Shown: positions 1-9,175 of the stretch, one piece after another
Position numbering within the stretch: position 1 is the first letter of the stretch
Layout of the letters: every line of letters begins with the position of its first letter
Assembly (NCBI GenBank): GCA_020854835.1
Contig: JAHKLX010000061.1
Location: forward strand, 1-52,286
Source: Microcaldota archaeon
GTDB lineage: Archaea > Micrarchaeota > Micrarchaeia > Anstonellales > JAGGVH01
Length of the DNA: 52,286 nucleotides
Direction of reading: 5' to 3'
Notes under the pieces: model-generated
Database searches by the model: none
What the model was told of the DNA's origin: nothing
What the model saw: the letters and a program-made list of their open reading frames with translations, nothing else
Translations under genes and position numbers: made by a program

Positions 1-407
1 CTAACGGCTGCATACTCCTCTTCTCCCACATCACGAAAGAGTGGAATGATCAGCCTTAATCTTGGATGTTCTGGAGTATGCTTATGAGTAGAATAAATAC
101 AACACTGATAAGGGAAGAAGGTAGAGATTTCTTCCCAGATAGTACTTGTGCCATAATCCATATCAAGGGTGAGCATGGAGCGTGATAGAACATTTCCTTT
201 TTTACGTCTGCCATCTTTTAAATGACCTCCGACAAAACCGCCGACATCTTTAATAGAATCCTGACCGCCTTTTCTCATTTTCCGATATTCTTCTACCGTT
301 TCGGTGGTACGCTGTGTGGTCTTAACACGGGAGCAGAAGTCCTCCCAGCTGATGTCTGTGTTTTTCCACTTTTTATCCATTCGGCTGTTGCCGTATGCTA
401 TCTTCAT
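1..407 (-). CDS. VapE-type primase-helicase, N-terminal part (cut by window edge)
   Basis: The reading frame starts at an ATG at 407 behind a GAGGAGG ribosome site and is still open at base 1, so only the first 135 codons are seen. The start overlaps the stop of the DUF4406 gene (ATGA). The visible part matches residues 1 to 137 of the complete primase-helicase at 31996-34320 at roughly half of positions, including the RTTETVEEY block, the GRRKK stretch and a TLDMD motif equivalent to TLDAD, the likely metal-binding DxD of a PrimPol-like domain. By analogy with the full copy, a virulence-associated E (VapE) AAA+ helicase domain should follow outside the window. Likely role: replication of the mobile element in region A. 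Confidence 0.85.
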   Translation of the reverse strand, partial: MKIAYGNSRMDKKWKNTDISWEDFCSRVKTTQRTTETVEEYRKMRKGGQDSIKDVGGFVGGHLKDGRRKKGNVLSRSMLTLDMDYGTSTIWEEISTFFPYQCCIYSTHKHTPEHPRLRLIIPLFRDVGEEEYAAV

Positions 408-838
408 AGAGACTCTACCTCCTCAAAATCTTTATTAAAGTATCTGACCGGCTGTCTGCGTTTCTTTGCTTTTTCAATTTCAATACTCATGCCCCTTGAA
501 ATCACATCACCTAGCACCCAGACCTCTTGGCATTTGCCCATCAGGATAATATCCATAAAAATAGCGAGGTCATGTTCCTGTTCATTGTTGTCATCCATAA
601 ACTGTGGAAACAGAAGGTGAGGAGCAAGCGGAATATTGCCCTTATCTAAAGCAAAACGGCAAAACGCTCGTGTCCGCTTATTGTTGTTTTCAATATCGCC
701 ACTAAATGGAGAGCAAATATAGACAAGGGGCTTAAAGGCAGCTTTTGCTGCTGCCTTTTCCTCACGGGATATATTGCTAAGTGCTTCATGGGGAGTTGGG
801 TCATGATACCCTTCTGCATTTTTCATATTGATTCCCAT
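404..838 (-). CDS. DUF4406 family protein (144 aa)
   Basis: DUF4406 proteins resemble nucleoside 2-deoxyribosyltransferases, but no activity is established for phage members. The start at 838 is chosen because GGAGGTG lies just upstream; the open frame extends 12 codons further without a better site. The motif PLVYICSPFSGD near residue 40 is the phosphate-binding-like loop shared with the second copy at 31584-32006, as are APHLLFPQFMDD and the KCQEVWV strand. The gene sits between the antirepressor (stop at 840) and the primase-helicase, whose start it overlaps by 4 nt, so the three are translationally coupled. Function beyond the fold is inferred. Confidence 0.8.
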   Translation of the reverse strand: MGINMKNAEGYHDPTPHEALSNISREEKAAAKAAFKPLVYICSPFSGDIENNNKRTRAFCRFALDKGNIPLAPHLLFPQFMDDNNEQEHDLAIFMDIILMGKCQEVWVLGDVISRGMSIEIEKAKKRRQPVRYFNKDFEEVESL

Positions 839-839
839 A

Positions 840-1622
840 TCACACCTCCATCTCAATCTGCGGATAAATACCATCCGCCTTTAGCTGTTCATAGATAAAG
901 AGTCTGCCTTTTTGTGTCCACTTGGTATGCACTTTCGTATGTTGGATACCTTTGCTGTCTTCATAAATGTGAGTATTGGTTTTGGTATATCCATTGGGAG
1001 CATACTTTTGATAGAGAAGCCAAATATCACCTTGCTTAAACTGAATCCCTTTTTCATGAAGGTATTCGTTCATACGCATGGCACTCCAGCCATAATCTTT
1101 GGCAATCACAGAAATGTTTACCGCATCACTGCATTTAAGAACCACATCATAATAAGTAGCCTTGGGTTTCATCTCAGCAATTTGCTGCTGACCAATCGCA
1201 ACTGCTGCCATCAATTCCTTGTTCTTTTCACGCTCTTCTTTTAATGCGGTAAATGCTGCGATGGCAAGGTCGGGGTTTGCAATTAAATCATCTGTTGCAT
1301 AAAGTCCATGTTTACGAATAGCAGGGAGGACTTCATTTGTCACCCATCGCTTAAACTTTTTAGCATTTGGCATCTTGCTTGAGAGGATGAGACTGTACAG
1401 ACCAGATTCGTTAATAGCAGTCATCGTTTGATTTCTTCCGATGGCGTCACGAATCGTTACGTCATCCTTGTCCTCTTCATCAACATGATCAATTAAAGCT
1501 TTGCGAGTATTTGTATAACCAAGAATGCATGCTACATCCTTGCCAACACAATAAGGTTGACCGCCAATCGTTGTAGTACGTACGGAGCCGAACTCTGCAT
1601 TTTTGTAAACTTGTAATTCCAT
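840..1622 (-). CDS. Phage antirepressor, Bro-N plus C-terminal KilAC-like domain
   Basis: 260 aa from the ATG at 1622, which follows AAGGAGG. Residues 1-110 look like a Bro-N DNA-binding domain (VGKDVACILGYTNTRKAL, then FKRWVTNEVLPAIRKHG near 95-110). The last 120 residues, with an internal YGWSAMRMNEYL helix and WTQKGRLFIYEQL, resemble the KilAC antirepressor domain. Such proteins counteract phage repressors or act as DNA-binding regulators. The 254-aa protein at 30542-31306 is a clear relative in the other prophage, with the same position relative to DUF4406 and VapE. A 16-nt perfect hairpin lies about 25 nt upstream of the start. Confidence 0.88.
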   Translation of the reverse strand: MELQVYKNAEFGSVRTTTIGGQPYCVGKDVACILGYTNTRKALIDHVDEEDKDDVTIRDAIGRNQTMTAINESGLYSLILSSKMPNAKKFKRWVTNEVLPAIRKHGLYATDDLIANPDLAIAAFTALKEEREKNKELMAAVAIGQQQIAEMKPKATYYDVVLKCSDAVNISVIAKDYGWSAMRMNEYLHEKGIQFKQGDIWLLYQKYAPNGYTKTNTHIYEDSKGIQHTKVHTKWTQKGRLFIYEQLKADGIYPQIEMEV

Positions 1623-1647
1623 TCGAATTACCTCCTTGTGTTTTTTT

Positions 1648-1663
1648 GGAGGTCTTGACCTCC
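1648..1663. repeat. Perfect inverted repeat upstream of the antirepressor
   Basis: GGAGGTC and GACCTCC face each other across 2 nt. On the coding (minus) strand the hairpin is followed by an A tract, not a T tract, so it is not a standard terminator. It lies just before the ribosome site of the antirepressor and could affect its translation or RNA processing, or be an operator. The role is inference. Confidence 0.4.
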
Positions 1664-1686
1664 TACCTAGTAGCCTTGGGAGAAGG

Positions 1687-2205
1687 TCAAATCTGACGGT
1701 TTTCATATTCTTCTTGTAATTTCTTTGTTGCCCGCTTTAATTTCTGAGTAATGTTGTTTTCATCAGCACCTATGAAACTGGCATATTCTCGAATCGACAT
1801 ACCGTCAATGCGTACTGCAATGAACATATCTGCCCAGTCCTGCTTTTTGCCAAGAGCGGTACGTATCCATTTGCAGACACCTTCATAATCATCCTGATAA
1901 GCACGCTCAATTTCGTCTTTTCTAAAAATCCTGTCGTCCGCAACTTCTTTCATAAGTGGTTCCGAGGTATCGTATTCATCACCATCGTCATTGAAGCGCT
2001 CCTTAGGAGTTGTTAAGTGTCTGGTTTCTCTGTGCCAGATGTTGTACTCCGGCTTGTTGAACTTTTCATCGAATGTTTTTTGGATTAATTTTTCCTTTTC
2101 AAGATTTTCACCTTCAAGTGAAAGACTGACCCACATCTCCTGAGTTTCTTCCTCATTGAGTTCGATGCTTTGAAACTGGTTCTCATATCTGATTGATAAT
2201 CTCAT
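1687..2205 (-). CDS. Sigma-70-like / helix-turn-helix protein of mobile elements (172 aa)
   Basis: Starts at the ATG at 2205 behind TTAGGAG. The last 65 residues look like a sigma-70 region 4 helix-turn-helix (ADMFIAVRIDGMSIREYA, then ENNITQKLKRATKKLQEEY). The first 60 residues contain a conserved segment (LNEEETQEMWVSL) seen in sigma-like ORFs of Gram-positive conjugative elements and prophages. It is probably a transcription regulator of the element rather than a true sigma factor, because no region 2 is visible. It is the first gene of the leftward block and is followed after 64 nt by the antirepressor. Confidence 0.7.
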   Translation of the reverse strand: MRLSIRYENQFQSIELNEEETQEMWVSLSLEGENLEKEKLIQKTFDEKFNKPEYNIWHRETRHLTTPKERFNDDGDEYDTSEPLMKEVADDRIFRKDEIERAYQDDYEGVCKWIRTALGKKQDWADMFIAVRIDGMSIREYASFIGADENNITQKLKRATKKLQEEYENRQI

Positions 2206-2578
2206 TAGATTCTCCTAATCCCGTCCTGGAAGACAGCGGAGAACTAATGAATCTTTGGAAAACAATGACCAACAGAGTTACCTCCTAAAAATATGTATAG
2301 GAAATAAAACGGAGGAGCATAAATTTCACCCAACAGCCTGTCATTGGCTATCTTCGAATCATTTATGTATCCGCCGTCTTCTGCTGGCCAGCTTTAGACG
2401 CATTTATATTTTTGTAAGGCTTGTCCCTTACATTTATAAATATAATAGGTTTCAAAATTTCACGACCAACTCGTTGAGTTGGGCCAAATTTGTCTATTTA
2501 TCAGTCTTTTCTAAATTTGGGTATAAAAAAAGAACCCCTTTCGGGGTCCTAAACCAACTCATCGAGTTATCAACTTAT
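2206..2578. other. Intergenic region between the type I R-M operon and the sigma-like gene
   Basis: This 373-bp, very AT-rich stretch has no convincing gene. It contains the terminator of the R-M operon (2524-2550), a 17-nt inverted repeat CCAACTCGTTGAGTTGG at 2466-2482, and a related half-copy CCAACTCATCGAGTT at 2554-2568. The promoter of the sigma-like gene should lie near its left end, but no clear -35/-10 pair was found. An AGGAGG followed by a roughly 30-codon frame starting with TTG (minus strand, near 2263) is too weak to call a gene. Confidence 0.5.
2524..2550 (-). terminator. Rho-independent terminator of the type I R-M operon
   Basis: Read on the minus strand this is GGACCCC-GAAA-GGGGTTC followed by eight T residues. 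It has a perfect 7-bp GC-rich stem with a GAAA tetraloop. It lies about 30 nt after the stop of the ImmA/IrrE gene at 2579, so it closes the antitoxin-hsdM-hsdS-hsdR-protease operon. Confidence 0.92.
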
Positions 2579-4165
2579 TTATTCTTTTATTTCACTACCT
2601 AGTTCCTGAATACCACATTGCTCTAGAATACCATTGAAATCATCAAGCGAAAGCCCTGGCATAGTATCCATAATACGAATATAAGTCTTATCGGGATCTT
2701 TATAATAATCTAGTTTATTATTTGATTTATCAAACAGCTTTTGCGTAATCCTCGTGCATAACTGCATACCAACACAGATGGCCATCAACACGTTCGTTGT
2801 CATATTGTTGGCTTTATCATTTTTTATTCTACCATGATAATTTTTGTGGATTCCTGTCTCTTCATTAAACTTATCAGGATAATTCCACTTTCTATTTTCC
2901 ATCAAAAACCACAGACAATTACATAGTGTTTTGGTAGGGTCACCAAGCAACTTAATGAGTTCAATTTCTTCCTCCTCATTATAAGAAGCTAGCTGCTGAG
3001 AAAATGCTTGATATGTTTCTTCAGGTTCATTCAGTAAAGGGGATTGGTACTTAGGATGAAACGTAAGAAGTCTACTATCAATGCCTTCAACCTTCTTAAG
3101 GACCGTATACCCAAGCAAGTCTTTGTAAGTATTAGTGTATGTTACAAAATTCTGTTCACGAATATTGATAGCACATCTAGAGAGATTTTGCTTTGCCTTT
3201 GGTGTTAGATGGAGAACCCCATCTTCTTGTACAACATATTGGTTATTAGCAAGTACAAAATACCCTTCAGCGTATACAAAATGCCGCTCTTTTATCCAGT
3301 TTTTCAGTGTTGTATCAGAGTTAATTATTTGTATCGCTTCTACTGGGGTTAACTTAACAAAGTCTTTATTACTGTGGATTTCTTCATAGACATCATTGTA
3401 ATCAGAGAATTCAGATATGGTATCCTCTAAACCAACTTCAATCAATCTATATTTTACTGATAGTCTTGACGTTATAAAAAAGCTACTTAAATCTTCAATC
3501 AAGGTATCACAAGAGTATATCGTATTTTCACCAGATGCTTTATACTGCTCAATAAACTCTAAAGCTTTCTTTTTGAAGCTTTTTTTGGGCATCAGAACTC
3601 TAGGTGCTAATCTGTGTGCTTGCCATTCCAACCATCGAACTTCATTTTCCTTTGTCTTCTTTCCCTCAGGTGGTGTAAAGAAAGTCTCGGACTGTCGGCA
3701 TAAAATTGGATATAGTTTTTCAGATTCGTTTTTATTTTTAACCTCAAGAATTTGAAAATATGTTTTATCTTTTTCCCAGTGTAGTGCTTCATGAATGAGC
3801 GTATTTCTTTTCGAGCCTTCACCATATACAGCCTCAGACAAGGGGTCAATTAATACCGTTCCAGCGCTGAAGGAAGTTGATAAATATTTACCTGTTTCCC
3901 TATCATAAATATCAACATCTGCATCCAAAAGTAAACAACATCCAAAAACATCTAGGTCGCTTGATAAATGAACTTCTTGAACAGTAAGCCCCATACCCTT
4001 AAGAATGTCATCAACCGGAAGAGGCATCGGTTCAACCAATGCCTGTTTACAGTATTTCGTCAGAAATTTTGTAGCATAGTCATCAAGGCGATTCTTTCCA
4101 AGAATTAGAGCACCTGATTTTTTATTGATATCGAATATATCACTTGGAGTTATCTTCCTCTTCAT
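2579..4165 (-). CDS. ImmA/IrrE-type zinc metallopeptidase with long C-terminal region (528 aa)
   Basis: ImmA/IrrE proteases cleave repressors (ImmA on ICEBs1, IrrE/DdrO), so they act in the cytoplasm as regulators. The zinc motif HEALH is at residues 125-129 in a typical NTLIHEALHWEK context. The catalytic domain seems to cover about residues 40-250. The remaining 270 residues (regions near LTPKAKQNLSRC and LDDFNGILEQCGI) are not recognised; typical stand-alone ImmA proteins are much shorter. The start ATG lies 26 nt inside the end of the DUF45 protease gene, so it is coupled to it, and the gene is last in the type I R-M operon. The target could be a repressor or the R-M proteins themselves; that is inference. 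Confidence 0.82.
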   Translation of the reverse strand: MKRKITPSDIFDINKKSGALILGKNRLDDYATKFLTKYCKQALVEPMPLPVDDILKGMGLTVQEVHLSSDLDVFGCCLLLDADVDIYDRETGKYLSTSFSAGTVLIDPLSEAVYGEGSKRNTLIHEALHWEKDKTYFQILEVKNKNESEKLYPILCRQSETFFTPPEGKKTKENEVRWLEWQAHRLAPRVLMPKKSFKKKALEFIEQYKASGENTIYSCDTLIEDLSSFFITSRLSVKYRLIEVGLEDTISEFSDYNDVYEEIHSNKDFVKLTPVEAIQIINSDTTLKNWIKERHFVYAEGYFVLANNQYVVQEDGVLHLTPKAKQNLSRCAINIREQNFVTYTNTYKDLLGYTVLKKVEGIDSRLLTFHPKYQSPLLNEPEETYQAFSQQLASYNEEEEIELIKLLGDPTKTLCNCLWFLMENRKWNYPDKFNEETGIHKNYHGRIKNDKANNMTTNVLMAICVGMQLCTRITQKLFDKSNNKLDYYKDPDKTYIRIMDTMPGLSLDDFNGILEQCGIQELGSEIKE

Positions 4166-4892
4166 AATCTACCTGTTCTCCTTTTTCAATATGATCCAAA
4201 GGCAACTCTGACAATAACTTTCTTGCCTCTTTCCAGGTAGGGTAGAACTCCTCCACAAGTGAATTGAATCTATGGGTGTGATTCTTTTCTAACAAGTGTA
4301 CCAGTTCATGGATAACAACATATTCAAGACATTCTATTGGTTTCTTGGCTAGCTGTAGATTAATCCATATTCTTTTTTTATCAATATTGCATGTACCCCA
4401 CTTAGTTTTCATATTCTTAATTTTGTACTCATTAGCATGGAGGTTTGTTTTTGTTTCACACCTTGAAACAACCCCATCCAACACTCGTTTAAGTTCTTCT
4501 CTGTACCATTCATTGAATGCCCTCTCCCTTGATTCTTTAGTTGATCTTTCGGGAGCAGTCAATATTATCTTGTTTGGTAGTTTTGAAATTTCGTATTTGT
4601 TTCCTTCATAGACAACTTGTAGCCGATATGGCTTTCCCCACAGGAAATGGGATTCTCCTGAAACATATTCTCTCTCAGTTTGACGCGCCTGTGACAGCAT
4701 CCTGTCTCTTACCTTAGTGATTTCTGGCATTTTTTTTAATACAAAAAGCCTTATCTCTTCATCAGGATAATCACTAGGAGTACTAACTGTTATACTACCT
4801 TCTGGTGGATTTACCCTGATATATAGATTTTTAAGGTTTTTCTTTTTAATAATTTCAACTGGCATACCACCAATTACTTCTTCACTACACAT
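4140..4892 (-). CDS. YgjP/DUF45-type zinc metallopeptidase (M48-like)
   Basis: 250 aa. The family motif HELVH is at residues 195-199, with a further histidine in NHTHRF a few residues on and the characteristic KTKWGTCN strand near 162-169. These place it in the YgjP-like (DUF45, WLM/M48-related) family. Family members often sit next to type I restriction genes, but their substrate is unknown. The ATG at 4892 overlaps the hsdR stop by 8 nt. Only a weak ribosome site is visible, as expected for translational coupling. It probably works with the ImmA-like protein encoded directly downstream. Confidence 0.85.
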   Translation of the reverse strand: MCSEEVIGGMPVEIIKKKNLKNLYIRVNPPEGSITVSTPSDYPDEEIRLFVLKKMPEITKVRDRMLSQARQTEREYVSGESHFLWGKPYRLQVVYEGNKYEISKLPNKIILTAPERSTKESRERAFNEWYREELKRVLDGVVSRCETKTNLHANEYKIKNMKTKWGTCNIDKKRIWINLQLAKKPIECLEYVVIHELVHLLEKNHTHRFNSLVEEFYPTWKEARKLLSELPLDHIEKGEQVDYEEEDNSK

Positions 4893-7800
4893 CGTATTCT
4901 GCCTGCCTTTCAGTTATTTCGAAGACTGCAGCGGTCTCCGCCGTTGCTTCATCTTCGTCATAACCATATATCAATAAATTTTCATAAATAGCAAGCCTTA
5001 TATTTTGTTGTTTCTGGAAATTCCTTTTCCAATCAGGACGTAATGCAGAAAGGATAGCACTGTCCAAATTTACAGCCAGATTTTCGTTCTTCGCAAAATA
5101 ATCATAAAAGGCTCTTCTAGCCTCGCTATTCTTCACAGTATCAGGATAATCCAAGCTATCTTCTGGGTGTAAAATTGCTTGTGCCAACTCAACAACTTGT
5201 CGTAAATATTCCTCGTAACTCATAGCCTCTATTCGTCTCTGGTCGATTAGTACTTGGAGCATTTCTGATAACTTACCATAATAAACTTGGTTAGATGACA
5301 TCTTCTTTACAATTTCATGCTGCAAGTTATTTTCGATGATTTCTGCTTTAGCATTTTCATTACCTGGAAGACCTTGTACCAGGGCCTCTATTGGTGTTGT
5401 TGAAGTGTTTTCAAGTAACAATTCCACCAACGACATATTCCCGAGTTCACTTACAACTGTAGAATCTTCTGCACGTATATAAGTATCAAGGACATATCGC
5501 ATATCAGCCTCATATGGTTTTAAATCGATATAATCACAGCTTGCTAGTTTAACCATTTCTTTTATTTTGTTATAACCTGAAATATCACTTCTTAGTCTGC
5601 TAACTTGCCCCTCTGAATAGCCATAATCGCTCACTAGTTTATCACTGCAGTTAGCAAAAGAGCGTGTTAGCGAAGCTGTAAGACTATACAAAATATCTCT
5701 GCGACCAGTGTTTTCATCGTCTTCACTATTTTCACCACAAAAATACTCAATATAATCAGTATCTTCCTTAGGATCGCTTACATTTTCTAATAGATCTTTC
5801 AGCGATGCAATTGCACCCACCATCTCAGATTTAGCTTCGTCATAGCGATTCTTTATAAGTCCCTCAACATCTTCCTTATCAAAGCTATCGAAAGCTTCAG
5901 TAGTATAATCAGCCACTGCAAGCTGAACATTACGAAACAAGTCCATGTAATCTACGATATAACCATAGTCCTTATCTTCGCCATCTGGTCTATTAACTCG
6001 GCAGATAGCCTGGAAAAGGTCATGATCCCTCATAGATTTATCAATATATAGATATGTCGCTGTTGGAGCATCAAATCCTGTTAAAAGTTTATCTACCACG
6101 ATAAGAAGTTTCATCTTAGCAGGTTCTTTTTTGAACTGCTCTTTTACTTCCTTCTCAAATTCAGACAATTTTTTGCCCTTAAGCATACGCTCATAAATAG
6201 ACTTCTTATATTCTTCTTCGCCCTCTTGGCTTAAATCACTCGTAGCTGTTCTAACACTTGCTGTTGAAGGCTCAAATGAAGTTACAACAGCACACTTGTT
6301 AAAGCCGTTGCTAGTGAAAATATCCCAGTATCTGCAAGCCTCATATATACTGTTGGCCACAAGCATAGCTGTACCACGCTCATTTTTTAGACGAGGTTTT
6401 AAATTCATATCGAAAATGATGTCACTAGCGATTTTCTCAAGTCTTTGTTTTGAACTATATAATTTGTTGATTGAAGTCCAACTTTGTTTCAGCTGTGTCT
6501 TTGCTCTATCAGTAAGACCTAAAGTTTTATTATCAAACCATAAATCGACTTTGTCTTTACTAGATAAGTCCTGGTCAACATCTCTTGCTTCATAACGTAA
6601 ATCAAGGACAACACCATCCTGAACACCTTCATCAAATTTATAAGTATGGATGTAAGGGCCAAAAGTTTCAAGACTGGTCGCCTTATCTTTTTTGAGTAGT
6701 GGAGTACCTGTAAAACCAATAAGTAATGCTTCAGGCATCAATACTTTAACTGCTTCATGTAATTTACCTGAGTTAGTGCGATGGCACTCATCAATAAAAG
6801 CTATAATATTTCCTTTTGCTTTAAAGTCAGCAGGGAGGTCTTTTATCAATTCTTTACGGTATTGATCCACGTCAGATTGTTTACCTGCATTATGTCCGTA
6901 TTTATGAATCAAAGAGCAGATAATAGAATCATCATTTTTATTCAGAATCTCTCTTAAATCAGCGCTGCTTTTTGTTCTTCGTACTTTTTCATTTACATCA
7001 ATAAACAAACTTTCAATTTGGTCATCAAGCTCATCTCGGTCGGTGATGATTACCACTCGGCTATCTGCTACATTCTCAATAACCCACTTAGTAAGCCATA
7101 CCATAATTAGGGACTTTCCTGAACCTTGCGTATTCCAGATTATTCCACCTTCGCCTGCAAGAATTCTTTTCCTAGCAGCAATATTAGCAAAATACTGATT
7201 ATGTCTTGCAATCTTTTTCACTCCAGCATCAAAAATAATAAAGTCGTGGATTAGTGAAAGAAACCTCTCTTTATGACAAAGAGAAATTACACCATCCCTT
7301 AGTTTATTTCTTTCTCTGGATTGGATACCTTTAATACTCGCAGAAAGTTCATCACTAGCTTTAATATCTTCTTTCCAATTCAGGTAATACTTCTCAGGAG
7401 TTTCGATTGTTCCATACTTCAGCCCTTCAGCTTCATTACCGGCAAAGAGAAACTGCGTAGTACTAAAGAAGTTTTGAATATACTCTTTTTTTTGGTTTGT
7501 GAGATTTTGACGAATTCCCTCACCAATGCTCACGCATGAACGCTTTAGCTCAAATATGCCAAGAGCGATGCCGTTTATATACAGCACCACATCAGGTCGT
7601 TTTCTTTCTATTTGATTAAAGCAGAGAACACTTACTTCCTCAGCAGCATAAAAATCATTGTTCTCGACATTGTTCCAGTCGATATAATGAACTGTTTGAC
7701 GATTTTTATTCTCGTCTTTAACACCTTGCTTGCCATAGCGAAGTAGGGAATAGACCTCTTTATTGATTTGGTAAAGGCTATCCACTTGATTGCTCGCTTT

Positions 7801-8010
7801 TGATACAAGGTCAGCTACAGCTTTGGAGATCTGATCTTTCGTATAACCACGCTTTTCTAGATTCTTCTTAAGTAACTCTTCTTTTATAGGTTTGTTATTC
7901 TGATCCTCAAGATTTCCGAGATACGTATAACCAAGACCACCGTCTTCCTCTTTATCTATTAACCAGTGAAGGACCTTGTTTTGCAATTTTCTCTCTAAAT
8001 CAACAGACAT
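4885..8010 (-). CDS. hsdR: Type I restriction endonuclease, motor/nuclease subunit HsdR
   Basis: 1041 aa, the usual size. HsdR translocates DNA with ATP and cuts at a distance from the recognition site as part of the HsdR2M2S complex. The nuclease core is near residues 139-156 (PD, then FELKR, a PD-(D/E)xK site). Walker A NTQGSGKS is at 293-300, a DECH box (motif II, in place of the more usual DEAH) follows, then the GFTGTP motif III and a RecA-2 motif VI in AICRVNRP. The long C-terminal helical part probably contacts HsdM. I chose the ATG at 8010 because GAGGAGG precedes it; an upstream in-frame GTG/ATG would overlap hsdS. The hsdS stop is 13 nt upstream. Confidence 0.95.
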   Translation of the reverse strand: MSVDLERKLQNKVLHWLIDKEEDGGLGYTYLGNLEDQNNKPIKEELLKKNLEKRGYTKDQISKAVADLVSKASNQVDSLYQINKEVYSLLRYGKQGVKDENKNRQTVHYIDWNNVENNDFYAAEEVSVLCFNQIERKRPDVVLYINGIALGIFELKRSCVSIGEGIRQNLTNQKKEYIQNFFSTTQFLFAGNEAEGLKYGTIETPEKYYLNWKEDIKASDELSASIKGIQSRERNKLRDGVISLCHKERFLSLIHDFIIFDAGVKKIARHNQYFANIAARKRILAGEGGIIWNTQGSGKSLIMVWLTKWVIENVADSRVVIITDRDELDDQIESLFIDVNEKVRRTKSSADLREILNKNDDSIICSLIHKYGHNAGKQSDVDQYRKELIKDLPADFKAKGNIIAFIDECHRTNSGKLHEAVKVLMPEALLIGFTGTPLLKKDKATSLETFGPYIHTYKFDEGVQDGVVLDLRYEARDVDQDLSSKDKVDLWFDNKTLGLTDRAKTQLKQSWTSINKLYSSKQRLEKIASDIIFDMNLKPRLKNERGTAMLVANSIYEACRYWDIFTSNGFNKCAVVTSFEPSTASVRTATSDLSQEGEEEYKKSIYERMLKGKKLSEFEKEVKEQFKKEPAKMKLLIVVDKLLTGFDAPTATYLYIDKSMRDHDLFQAICRVNRPDGEDKDYGYIVDYMDLFRNVQLAVADYTTEAFDSFDKEDVEGLIKNRYDEAKSEMVGAIASLKDLLENVSDPKEDTDYIEYFCGENSEDDENTGRRDILYSLTASLTRSFANCSDKLVSDYGYSEGQVSRLRSDISGYNKIKEMVKLASCDYIDLKPYEADMRYVLDTYIRAEDSTVVSELGNMSLVELLLENTSTTPIEALVQGLPGNENAKAEIIENNLQHEIVKKMSSNQVYYGKLSEMLQVLIDQRRIEAMSYEEYLRQVVELAQAILHPEDSLDYPDTVKNSEARRAFYDYFAKNENLAVNLDSAILSALRPDWKRNFQKQQNIRLAIYENLLIYGYDEDEATAETAAVFEITERQAEYDV

Positions 8011-8023
8011 AGCCTTTACCTCC

Positions 8024-9175
8024 TCATACTTTAAGACGCACACGGCCTATTAAGAGGTCGTCCATTGCACCTTCTTTGATTTGAATCATTTTTTCTTTTT
8101 CTATTTTAAGAGATTCTATTTCTTCATCCATTGCTGTCAGAACTTCAGCAATTGCATGTTGTTCTTTTATTTCCCTCGGAAGTCGTATGTTTATATTTTT
8201 TATTAAAGTTTTATTCAATCCACCACGTCCACCGTCACCTGATGAAAGTTCTCTCAATTCAAGATACATATTTTCAATTAGATAATATAAGAACTTGGAG
8301 TCCGTTTCATCTGCTGCAACTAATGCAGCTAAAGATTGGTTTAATGCCATTGGATACGCTAGAAATGCTGCTGTACCCCTGGTCTTTCCTTGTCCTGCTA
8401 GTGCGATTAATACCGAATCTTTTGGTGCCATTTTAGAGGAGGAATTGTTCAAGCCAATTTTTGTAATATTTTTGGTTGCTCTAGTAATTATTTTTTGATG
8501 TATTTCTGTAGAAGCAAGCCACGGAATTGACCCACCCCAGTATTTGTCTACCGTAGTAGAAGGAGTACCCCCTGTAATAATTTCTTTTGTAGAATCTTCA
8601 ATTGTTGATTCTATCCACTCACCATCAAACCCATCGAGTCTTGTCCTACCACTGAGCAAATCCTCCAAAGCACCTTCACGGATTGCTTTTTTCTTTTCAA
8701 TTAGTTCAGACAGATTGTCTATATGTTCGTCAAAATCTGATAGCGCTGAAGCGATAGCTTGTTGTTCTTTGAAGGGTGGTAAGGGAAATTCCATATTCGC
8801 TATCATTGGACGTCTTACAGAATCAACCGTTGATTTCGCAGTATATTTTTCAACTTCTTGCAGGAAGTTTTTCGAGAAAAAATAATAAAAATACTTTCCG
8901 TCAACTTTTTCAAATTTACTAATAACATATACCCGTTGATGGGCTGCAAATTTACCGTTTTTATAGTGAAAAATCTTCCCTGCTCCGCCATCGCCTGCAG
9001 TTAACACTGCCTCACAATCAAAATCATAAAAGTTTATACGTTCCACATCTTTAGATCTGACATAGAATGGGTATTTACCGTTTTTAACGCTATCCTTTAC
9101 ATCTCTACATCCCGTAGTAATGTCAGCTATTTTATCAATTTGACTAATTTCCCAATCAGAAGGATAAGTTACCAT
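8024..9175 (-). CDS. hsdS: Type I R-M specificity subunit HsdS
   Basis: 383 aa with the standard two-half layout: target-recognition domain 1 (about 1-130), conserved coiled-coil spacer 1 (KEQQAIASALSDFDEHI to LLSGRTRL, about 137-180), domain 2 (about 185-330), and a matching spacer 2 (KEQHAIAEVLTAMDEEI to LLIGRVRL) at the C-terminus. The two spacers are internal repeats of one another. The protein determines the bipartite DNA target, which cannot be read from sequence alone. The gene overlaps the end of hsdM by 7 nt. Only one hsdS is seen, with no inverted spare copy or recombinase, so no phase-variation cassette is evident. Confidence 0.94.
   Translation of the reverse strand: MVTYPSDWEISQIDKIADITTGCRDVKDSVKNGKYPFYVRSKDVERINFYDFDCEAVLTAGDGGAGKIFHYKNGKFAAHQRVYVISKFEKVDGKYFYYFFSKNFLQEVEKYTAKSTVDSVRRPMIANMEFPLPPFKEQQAIASALSDFDEHIDNLSELIEKKKAIREGALEDLLSGRTRLDGFDGEWIESTIEDSTKEIITGGTPSTTVDKYWGGSIPWLASTEIHQKIITRATKNITKIGLNNSSSKMAPKDSVLIALAGQGKTRGTAAFLAYPMALNQSLAALVAADETDSKFLYYLIENMYLELRELSSGDGGRGGLNKTLIKNINIRLPREIKEQHAIAEVLTAMDEEIESLKIEKEKMIQIKEGAMDDLLIGRVRLKV

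Noticed and set aside
4345..4611. Long plus-strand frames across the restriction genes (for example here, 9539-10018 and 21180-21935)
   Set aside because: They are antisense shadows with no ribosome site and low-complexity Ser/Phe/Leu content opposite well-supported genes.
8024..9175. Phase-variable hsdS shuffling locus
   Set aside because: Only one hsdS gene is present, with no inverted partial copy and no site-specific recombinase nearby.
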